Source: Chloroflexota bacterium (GTDB taxonomy: Bacteria > Chloroflexota > Dehalococcoidia > UBA3495). Taken from it: a stretch of DNA of 25,826 nt. Positions within the stretch are counted from its first letter, which is position 1. The number at the start of each line of letters is the position of its first letter. A program made the position numbers and the translations under genes. Below are positions 1-6,792 of this stretch, piece after piece. Under the pieces are notes generated by a model that saw nothing but the letters and a program-made list of their open reading frames with translations, ran no database searches and was not told where the DNA came from. The stretch covers positions 1-25,826 of the forward strand of contig JADFNR010000043.1 in assembly GCA_022563275.1 (NCBI GenBank), written 5' to 3'.

Positions 1-343
1 CCCTGGCCGAGCGTCCTGCCTGTCCGTGGGTGATCAACGCCACCTCGCAGTAACCGGCGCGGATGGCGGCCATGGCATGGGCAACGTGAATCACGAAAGA
101 CGACCCACCGACCGTGGTGCTGTCGGTGAATGTGTGGTTGATTCCCATGTACTCCGCCGTCACCATAGTCGAGCCCCCGGCGGTCAGGAGTCCATCAACA
201 TCGCTCTTGGCGAGTCCGGCGTCTTCCAGCGCGTTGTGGGCTGCCTCCGCGTGGTGTTGCAAAGAAGACTTGCCGGGGACGGTACCCATGACATCTGATT
301 CCGCCACTCCGACGATGGCGATATCCCGCTGTCCTGTGGTCAT
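1..343 (-). CDS. Thiolase-family protein (lipid-transfer/SCP2-type thiolase homologue), N-terminal part
   Basis: The frame starts at ATG 343 and leaves the window at base 1, so only the first 114 residues are seen. An AGAGGA Shine-Dalgarno lies about 8 bases upstream. The protein begins MTTGQRDIAIVGVAESD, the usual opening of acetyl-CoA acetyltransferase/SCP2-thiolase relatives (COG0183), and continues with an AxxALEDAGL helix and a GGSTM segment. Where catalytic thiolases carry the nucleophilic Cys, this protein has V-G-G-S-S-F (about residues 78-83). That is typical of the non-specific lipid-transfer-like branch, whose reaction is poorly defined and which often sits beside a DUF35/OB-fold partner. 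No partner is visible because the gene runs off the edge. Family is confident; catalytic activity is doubtful. Confidence 0.85.
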   Translation of the reverse strand, partial: MTTGQRDIAIVGVAESDVMGTVPGKSSLQHHAEAAHNALEDAGLAKSDVDGLLTAGGSTMVTAEYMGINHTFTDSTTVGGSSFVIHVAHAMAAIRAGYCEVALITHGQAGRSAR

Positions 344-407
344 TCAATTTTCCTCTGTAGCTTTGTGTGGTGGGCTGCTGTTTTTAGCCACGAAAACAGC
401 CCGCCTG

Positions 408-436
408 ATAGTACAACACCCATGGGTACATCACAA
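408..436 (-). promoter_or_regulatory. Putative sigma70 promoter of the thiolase-family gene
   Basis: Read on the minus strand, TTGTGA (436-431) is followed after 17 bases by TACTAT (413-408), each matching four of six consensus positions. It lies 65-93 bases upstream of ATG 343. The octamer ACAACACC occurs twice across it (413-420 and 433-440), exactly 20 bp apart. Predicted by eye only. Confidence 0.35.
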
Positions 437-526
437 CACCAGTTAACGGCCCAAAGCCCGGAGTGCCGCACCCGATTATTTGGCCGACTTAATACCGTGC
501 CTCTATGCTGGGGAATTGATAGTCTT

Positions 527-540
527 TATCATGATAGAAT
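527..540 (+). promoter_or_regulatory. Extended -10 promoter with overlapping palindrome, upstream of the EVE gene
   Basis: TGATAGAAT (532-540) fits an extended -10 element (TGnTAnnAT) about 58 bases before ATG 598. No good -35 is present. A perfect 10-bp palindrome TATCATGATA (527-536) overlaps it, and outer half-sites GATAG (518-522) and CTATC (543-547) extend the dyad. This suggests a promoter with an operator on top of it, which is inference. The rest of 344-597 holds only a weak hairpin at about 375-402 and no gene. Confidence 0.4.
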
Positions 541-597
541 TGCTATCGACGCTCAGACGGCTTCCGCTGGACAGCCGCCTGGCGTTTTGAGGTGGAT

Positions 598-1257
598 ATG
601 CCCAGTAATTTTTGGATGATGATAAATAACGAGGAGAACTTCCGCATAACCCAAGCGCGGGGGTTCACTCTCTTGGGTCTGAAGGCCCAACACCGCCGCA
701 AGGTGCAACGGATAACTGAAGGCGACCGCATTCTGCTCTATATCTCTCACCTGCGCCGCTTCGCCGCCACCGCCACCGCCATGTCTTCTTTCTATGAAGG
801 CGAGGAGGCGATCTGGGTCAACGAGGGCAGCACGGGGTTTCCGTATCACATCAAGCTGAAACCCGGCGTGATCCTGAAGGACGAACAGTTCATCGACGCC
901 AACCTACTAGCCCCGCGTTTGGAATACATCAAGCGGTGGAACCCCGAGGACTGGTACATGGCCTTCCAAGGCAACCTGCATCTACTGCCGAAGAACGACT
1001 TTACACTGATAGAAGAAGAGATGAAGAAGCTGCACTTCGGCAAGAGTTACGTTCCAGCCGACTTCACTCCGCCCGTGAACAGTCAGCGACGCCGTCGTTC
1101 CGGTGGCCGCAGGAACCGGCAGAACCAAGACGGGCAGAACCAAGACGGGCAGCCGCAGGAAGGGCAGGACCAGAGCGGGCAGAATCAGACTGGCCAGCCC
1201 CAGTTCCGTCCTCCTCAATCAGGGCAGGCGCAGCCGCAGCCGAGCCAGGGAACTTAG
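598..1257 (+). CDS. EVE-domain (PUA-like) protein with low-complexity Gln/Asn-rich C-terminal tail
   Basis: Residues 1-145 form an EVE domain (PF01878, PUA-like fold). The start MPSNFWMMINNEENF, then GDRILLYIS, then AIWVNEG...FPYHIKLKP and a late NPEDWYMAFQGNLHLLP are typical of the family. EVE domains bind modified bases or RNA, but the ligand of this branch is not known. After a basic RRRRSGGRR stretch (about 163-171) the protein ends in a disordered tail of five tandem pentapeptides like QNQDG (residues 175-199) and further Q/P/G repeats. ATG 598 is preferred over GTG 592 because GAGG (589-592) is its Shine-Dalgarno and overlaps the GTG. It is convergent with queG, 10 bases between stops. 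The product is 219 aa against roughly 140-160 for a plain EVE protein. Confidence 0.85.
   Translation: MPSNFWMMINNEENFRITQARGFTLLGLKAQHRRKVQRITEGDRILLYISHLRRFAATATAMSSFYEGEEAIWVNEGSTGFPYHIKLKPGVILKDEQFIDANLLAPRLEYIKRWNPEDWYMAFQGNLHLLPKNDFTLIEEEMKKLHFGKSYVPADFTPPVNSQRRRRSGGRRNRQNQDGQNQDGQPQEGQDQSGQNQTGQPQFRPPQSGQAQPQPSQGT
1121..1195 (+). repeat. 15-bp tandem repeat inside the EVE gene (5 units)
   Basis: AGAACCAAGACGGGC occurs twice back to back (1121-1135, 1136-1150), followed by three diverged 15-bp units up to 1195. Each unit encodes one pentapeptide of the Q-N-Q-D-G type, so the reading frame is kept whatever the copy number. Confidence 0.85.
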
Positions 1258-1267
1258 ATAGCCTGGC

Positions 1268-2425
1268 TTACGCCTTGCTCGCCGGCAGTCTTTGGTGGGT
1301 TTCCGCGAGCGCCGTCCCAATCTCTTCTAAGACGTAGGAGTCTTCCTCAGACGTGTTTGCTTGGTCCAAGGCCATGATGGCATCTGGCGTAGCTATCTGA
1401 CCCAGGGCCCAGGCGGCGTGTCCGCGCACCAACGGCTCGGCAGTCTTTAGCGTCGCAACCAGCCTCGGGACCCCTGCTTCGTCCCGGTTGTTGCCCAACG
1501 CCACACAGGCGTTCTTCTGCATTCCAACCCGCTTGGCCCGCATGATCGAAGTCCCCTGGAACCGGTCCCGGAATTCCTCTTCGGTAAGCTCCAGCAGTTC
1601 CACCAGATCGAGTTGGCCTGAGGGGTCGATTGCTACTGCCTTCTGGATGGGTAGGAGCGGCGATTCGGCCTTGCGGTTCACCGGGCACACGTCCTGGCAG
1701 ATGTCGCATCCGAAGACCAGATCGCCGATGAGCGGCCTCATCTCCAAGGGGATGACGCCCCGGTTCTCGATGGTCTGGTAGGAGATGCAACGGGCGTTGT
1801 CCACCACGTAAGGCGCTATTATCGCGCCGGTTGGGCAGTCGTCGATGCAGCGGACGCAAGACCCGCAGGTCTTTTTCAACGGCGGGTCGGGTTCCAACTC
1901 CAGGTCGGTAATCACCTGGCCCAGCAATACCCAGGAGCCGTGGGAAGGGGTGAGGATGTTGGTGCTCTTGCCGAACCAGCCCAGCCCCGAACGGGCGGCG
2001 GCGGCGCGGTCCAACATGGGGCCGTCGTCCACGTACCACTTGGCGGCGACCGGCGATTCCAGCTTCTCTTCCAGACCTCGTACGAAAGCCTTCATCCGCC
2101 GTTTCATGGCGCGGTGATAATCCTTGACGCGGGCGTAGCGGGCGACCTTTCCGGCGCCGGTATCGGCTGTTTCTTCGTCTTCCGGGTCCAAGTAGCTCAG
2201 GCCCAGGCAGATTATGGACCGGGCGCCGGGGAGCAGTTCCTGCGGGTCGGTCCCACGACGGACCCGGGATTCGGTGAACCAGGGCAGGCCGTCCATCTGG
2301 CCGGCTTCGATCCTGCTGAGGGCGGCGTCCCGGTCTTTAGTGAATACCTCGGCGCTGGTGATGCGCACCAGGTCGAAGCCGCACTCTATGGCGTAGCTGC
2401 TGATGTGGGTTTTTAGGTCTTGCAT
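1268..2425 (-). CDS. queG: Epoxyqueuosine reductase QueG
   Basis: QueG is a cobalamin- and iron-sulfur-dependent enzyme that reduces epoxyqueuosine to queuosine in tRNA, the last step of Q synthesis. The 385-aa product shows the N-terminal cobalamin-binding region with WYVDDGPMLDRAAAARSGLGWFGK, which holds the catalytic-type Asp. Two 4Fe-4S motifs follow: CGSCVRCIDDCP and, after CISYQTIENRG, FGCDICQDVCPVN. The C-terminus (from about 300) carries HEAT-like repeats with R-G-H-A-A-W-A-L-G, standard for long QueG forms that use them for tRNA contact. ATG 2425 has no clear Shine-Dalgarno. No other queuosine gene is nearby, so the rest of the pathway lies elsewhere or Q precursors are salvaged. Confidence 0.97.
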   Translation of the reverse strand: MQDLKTHISSYAIECGFDLVRITSAEVFTKDRDAALSRIEAGQMDGLPWFTESRVRRGTDPQELLPGARSIICLGLSYLDPEDEETADTGAGKVARYARVKDYHRAMKRRMKAFVRGLEEKLESPVAAKWYVDDGPMLDRAAAARSGLGWFGKSTNILTPSHGSWVLLGQVITDLELEPDPPLKKTCGSCVRCIDDCPTGAIIAPYVVDNARCISYQTIENRGVIPLEMRPLIGDLVFGCDICQDVCPVNRKAESPLLPIQKAVAIDPSGQLDLVELLELTEEEFRDRFQGTSIMRAKRVGMQKNACVALGNNRDEAGVPRLVATLKTAEPLVRGHAAWALGQIATPDAIMALDQANTSEEDSYVLEEIGTALAETHQRLPASKA

Positions 2426-2528
2426 GGGTTGTGGTGAAGTCTACCACCGTAGGCTCGTTGGGGATCGTTGTCACCGTTGGCTCCGCGAAGGTCTTGTTTC
2501 TCCGCACCCGGTTGGTTCAGAGAAACCG

Positions 2529-2564
2529 GATTCCTCGCCGGCTGCGGCCTCCTGGGAATGACAG
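2529..2564. repeat. Degenerate end of the dispersed intergenic repeat
   Basis: GATTCCTCGCCGGCTGCGG...GGGAATGACAG resembles the reverse complement of the repeat end seen complete at 2683-2718 (AGATTCTTCGCCGCTGCGG...CAGAATGACAG). It is probably a decayed copy. Confidence 0.5.
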
Positions 2565-2590
2565 TTTTCAGTGGATGGCACTTCTCGCAT

Positions 2591-2718
2591 CTGTCATCCT
2601 GAGTGAAGCGAAGGATCTACCAGAGTACGGCTGGCCAGCCCATGTCCTGGCGCAGTTATCGGCTACGACCTAGCCATTTGGCAGATTCTTCGCCGCTGCG
2701 GCTGGCTCAGAATGACAG
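2591..2718. repeat. Dispersed intergenic repeat, copy A (inverted ends)
   Basis: The element starts CTGTCATCCTGAGTGAAGCG, continues with AAGGATCT, and ends AGATTCTTCGCC...CTCAGAATGACAG. The two ends are imperfect inverted copies of TGTCATTCTGAG...CGAAGAATCT. Related elements lie at 19905-20008 and 23061-23164. The 374-bp gap 2426-2799 between queG and the dUTPase gene holds this element and its relic and no credible gene. The peptide VILSEAKDL that can be read here is a known by-product of this repeat, not a protein. Confidence 0.8.
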
Positions 2719-2799
2719 CGGGGTGAGGCGGAGCTGGCAATGACAACATTGGATTTAGGACGACCCAACGAAAAGCGGTTGTACCGCCCGCCGGCCCGC

Positions 2800-3318
2800 T
2801 TAGATATTCTCTGACTGGAAGCGGCCTTGGTAGCCTTGGCTGGCGGCGGTCTCCATGCGGAAGAAGACTAGCTGCATCAGCCGGGCGTCGCGCTGCACGC
2901 GGTAGCCGTCGGGGTGGTAGACCACCAGCAGGGCCTGGGAGCGTCCGCTATATCCAGCGTCCCAGACGGCGGTGTGGACCCCGGCGCCGCTTCTGAGCAG
3001 GCTGGAGCGGGGCCTTCCTAGCGCCATGACGTCCAAGGGCAGGTTGACCACCTCGTTGAAGGTCACTAGAAAGGGACCGGGACTCAAACGCAGCCAGCCG
3101 TCGTCTCCAAACTCCATCAGCTCAGTATCCGACAGCACCCGGCTGGCGTCTTCTGCGCCGATGGCCCCCGGCGAGGTCAGGCGGGCAACCTCGCGAACGG
3201 TCATGTCGAACCCATTGGGCTGAAGCTGTGCCTCAAGCGACAGGTAGTGCTCCAACAATGGTGGAGTACCTTCGATCAGATGGCCGATGGAATCGCGGTC
3301 CAGAGGGGTGCCCGGCAT
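2800..3318 (-). CDS. dUTPase / dCTP deaminase-fold protein, probably dUTP diphosphatase
   Basis: The 172-aa product belongs to the trimeric dUTPase/DCD superfamily (COG0717). The core is ALGRPRSSLLRSGAGVHTAVWDAGYSGRSQALLVVYHPDG, with the RSSLLR phosphate-binding motif and a DAGYSG motif holding the Asp that activates water in dUTPases. The catalytic Glu of dCTP deaminases (in the VLEF-type strand) is replaced in ALLVVYH, so hydrolysis of dUTP to dUMP is more likely than deamination. The last residues QGRFQSENI could be the lid over the active site. ATG 3318 follows GGAAG at a good distance; an in-frame TTG at 3330 is less likely. It lies 108 bases downstream of groEL on the same strand. Confidence 0.8.
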   Translation of the reverse strand: MPGTPLDRDSIGHLIEGTPPLLEHYLSLEAQLQPNGFDMTVREVARLTSPGAIGAEDASRVLSDTELMEFGDDGWLRLSPGPFLVTFNEVVNLPLDVMALGRPRSSLLRSGAGVHTAVWDAGYSGRSQALLVVYHPDGYRVQRDARLMQLVFFRMETAASQGYQGRFQSENI

Positions 3319-3426
3319 GGTCACTTCCAAAGATTGGGCTGGGCTAAAGTTTAGGCCCGGCCGGCCACATTTTCGATGGGTGGCTGGTCCGGGCCGGTAT
3401 GCGCCTGGTCTGAGTCCTGTTTGGGA

Positions 3427-5052
<1,626 letters not shown>

Positions 5053-5127
5053 TGCCATCTCCTCGTTCTTCTAACTGGCGTCGCCGCGTTGTGCCGGCGG
5101 CGCAGATTATTTCCCATTAATGATTGT

Positions 5128-5141
5128 GGAATCGAGATTCC
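5128..5141. promoter_or_regulatory. Operator-like palindrome in the groEL leader
   Basis: GGAATC-GA-GATTCC is a perfect 6-2-6 inverted repeat. Outer half-sites ATGATT and AATCAT surround it at 5120-5156. It covers roughly +5 to +18 of the predicted groEL transcript, a usual repressor position. It matches neither CIRCE (TTAGCACTC-N9) nor HAIR sequences. Confidence 0.5.
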
Positions 5142-5152
5142 CCCGATTGAAA

Positions 5153-5181
5153 ATCATGCGTCAGACGGGAGCGATTGTCAA
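5153..5181 (-). promoter_or_regulatory. Sigma70-type promoter of groEL
   Basis: On the minus strand a perfect TTGACA (5181-5176) is followed after exactly 17 bases by CATGAT (5158-5153), which matches four of six -10 positions. The predicted start is near 5146, giving a leader of about 94 bases before ATG 5052. The palindrome at 5128-5141 lies just downstream. Confidence 0.6.
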
Positions 5182-5221
5182 CCGGGCGCGGCGACTGCTA
5201 AAAGGTCACTGGTACGCCCAG

Positions 5222-5239
5222 GCACGGAAACGTGCTTTT
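5222..5239 (+). terminator. GNRA-loop hairpin with T tail at the folK 3' end
   Basis: GCACG-GAAA-CGTGC followed by TTTT forms a short perfect stem with a GAAA tetraloop and a T run on the plus strand. The adjacent genes folK and groEL are on the minus strand, so it would stop antisense transcription or is incidental. The orientation is puzzling. Confidence 0.3.
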
Positions 5240-5735
5240 AGGATTGGACCAATGGTTTAACCCCGTCCAAACCGTCCACTTGGCCTGCCAATTTGGCGAT
5301 GGTTATGCCGAGGATGGGGTGTACCGAGTCTGGAGTCAGCTCGGCCAAGGGCACCAGCGCGAAGGCCCTGAGGTGCAGGCTGGCATGGGGGATGCGCAGG
5401 TCCGGCTCGTCCACCACCCGGTCTCCAAAAAGCAGGATGTCGATATCGATCAGCCGAGGGCCGAACCGGGGACCCGCCTCCCTCCCCAACTGATGCTCCA
5501 GGTCTTTGATGCGGTCCAGTAGTTGACGCGGAGACAGGGTGGTTGAGATCTCGGCGGCCGTATTAAGGAAGTCGGGTTGGTTGGTCAGCCCCCACGGGGC
5601 GGTCTCGTAGATGCCGGATGTCCGAAGCACCGACAACTCCGGCCCGGCGTTAAGGGCTTCTATTGCTTGGGCCAGGTTCTGCTCCCGGTCGCCCAGGTTC
5701 GTGCCAAGGCCCAGGTAGGCGGTTTTCTCGTTCAA
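5238..5735 (-). CDS. folK: 6-hydroxymethyl-7,8-dihydropterin pyrophosphokinase FolK
   Basis: FolK moves pyrophosphate from ATP to 6-hydroxymethyl-dihydropterin, giving the substrate of FolP. The product has the family's opening AYLGLGTNLGDREQNL, SGIYETAPWG, and GPRFGPRLIDIDILLFGD with the two Mg-binding Asp residues. IPHASLHLRAFALVPLAEL follows. TTG 5735 is preferred because it gives the normal short N-terminus and overlaps the folP stop as TTGA. A TTG at 5762 would add nine residues without a better Shine-Dalgarno. The folP-folK order and the overlap imply one mRNA and coupled translation. No folB (aldolase) is present here. Confidence 0.93.
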   Translation of the reverse strand: MNEKTAYLGLGTNLGDREQNLAQAIEALNAGPELSVLRTSGIYETAPWGLTNQPDFLNTAAEISTTLSPRQLLDRIKDLEHQLGREAGPRFGPRLIDIDILLFGDRVVDEPDLRIPHASLHLRAFALVPLAELTPDSVHPILGITIAKLAGQVDGLDGVKPLVQS

Positions 5736-6598
5736 GAGGCGTTCCAGCCCTCGGGCCTCCAACCGCGCACCACGGCGTCGGCGACCCGGCAGACCCGGAC
5801 CATCTCCTTAACGTCGTGCACCCGCACCAGGTCCGCGCCGCCGGCGATGGCCAGAGAAACCGTGGCCGCGGTGCCCTCAACCCGCTGGCCGGGGGGCAGG
5901 TCCAGCAGCAGTCCCAGGGTGGACTTGCGTGAGGCGCCGACCAGGATGGGACAGCCGATGCTTTTCAATATGTCTATCCGTGCCAGTATTTCCAAGTTGT
6001 GGTCCGGGGTTTTTCCGAACCCGATGCCGGGGTCGATGATGATGTTTACCTGAGGCACCCCAGCCTCGAGGGCCGTCCCGACGCTACTCTCCAGGCTGGA
6101 TACCACGTCCGGCAGCAGATCACGGTACTCGGTGCCCCGTTGGTTGTGCATCAGGACCAATCCGGCCCCGGTGTCGGCCGCCACTTTGGCCAACATGGGG
6201 TCCGCTTTCAGGCCCCAGATATCGTTTATGATCACCGCCCCGGCGTCAACGGCCCGGCGGGCCACCGCCGCATTGTAGGTGTCCACGCTGATGGGCAGCT
6301 TCACCCGTTTGGCCACGGCCTCAAGGGCGGGCATCAGTCTTCGCAGTTCTTCGTCCTCGGAGACCTGTTGATGCCCCGGACGGGTGGACACCGCTCCGAT
6401 GTCCAGGATGTCCGCGCCCTCGTCCTGAAACCGCAGGGCCAGGTCCACGGCCGCCGCGACGTCGCTGCCCAGCCCGTCCCCTGAGAACGAGTCTGGGGTC
6501 ACGTTGATGATGCCCATCACGTAGGTGCGGGTCCCCCAGGTCAGGGTTTCCCCATTGGCCACGGTCAGTCCGTCGAGGGGTGTCTGGACTTGGGGCAT
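5732..6598 (-). CDS. folP: Dihydropteroate synthase FolP
   Basis: FolP joins p-aminobenzoate to dihydropterin pyrophosphate in folate synthesis. The 288-aa TIM-barrel has MGIINVTPDSFSGDG, DIGAVSTRPG, ISVDTYNAAVA, IINDIWG, VLMHNQRG, IIDPGIGFGK, GASRKSTLG and RVHDVKEMV. These cover the pterin pocket and both flexible loops. The loop usually read DIGGESTRPG is DIGAVSTRPG here, and the usual Lys of DTxKaxV is Asn. The gene starts at ATG 6598 with a weak GGAG upstream and overlaps folK by 4 bases. It is divergent from the carboxylase gene at 6793. Confidence 0.96.
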   Translation of the reverse strand: MPQVQTPLDGLTVANGETLTWGTRTYVMGIINVTPDSFSGDGLGSDVAAAVDLALRFQDEGADILDIGAVSTRPGHQQVSEDEELRRLMPALEAVAKRVKLPISVDTYNAAVARRAVDAGAVIINDIWGLKADPMLAKVAADTGAGLVLMHNQRGTEYRDLLPDVVSSLESSVGTALEAGVPQVNIIIDPGIGFGKTPDHNLEILARIDILKSIGCPILVGASRKSTLGLLLDLPPGQRVEGTAATVSLAIAGGADLVRVHDVKEMVRVCRVADAVVRGWRPEGWNAS

Positions 6599-6703
6599 GG
6601 TCTGGAAACTCCGGTGTTGATGACAGAGGATAATCTCTTCGAAGCAGCCTCATTTTATCACTCTGGGCCATGGTCAGACTCCTTGCTCCTCGTTCCGCGG
6701 GTC

Positions 6704-6712
6704 TGCTACGAT
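6704..6712 (+). promoter_or_regulatory. Extended -10 promoter of the carboxylase gene
   Basis: TGCTACGAT fits TGnTAnnAT with five of six -10 bases. A weak -35, TTGCTC, lies at 6683-6688 with 18-bp spacing. It would start transcription near 6719, about 75 bases before GTG 6793. The same TGCTA core recurs before ltaE, gltX and the DUF1800 gene. Confidence 0.5.
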
Positions 6713-6792
6713 TAACCCGGCTTAAGCGTGCCTAGGATGCGGCGGATCAAGCGGGCGGAAGAGGCCCGATTCGCAACCCGGCGGGAGGGGCT

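Noticed and set aside
2431..2673. Open frame of 80 codons with VILSEAKDLP on the plus strand
   Set aside because: The peptide is the translation of the dispersed TGTCATCCTGAGTGAAGCG repeat; there is no Shine-Dalgarno or family match.
3341..3358. GGGCTAAA/TTTAGGCCC hairpin as groEL terminator
   Set aside because: The arms would leave a loop of about one base, one arm has a bulge, and no T run follows on the minus strand.
5059..5237. Possible CIRCE element or groES gene next to groEL
   Set aside because: Read in both directions; no TTAGCACTC-N9-GAGTGCTAA and no GroES-like frame. Only the GGAATC/GATTCC dyad is present.
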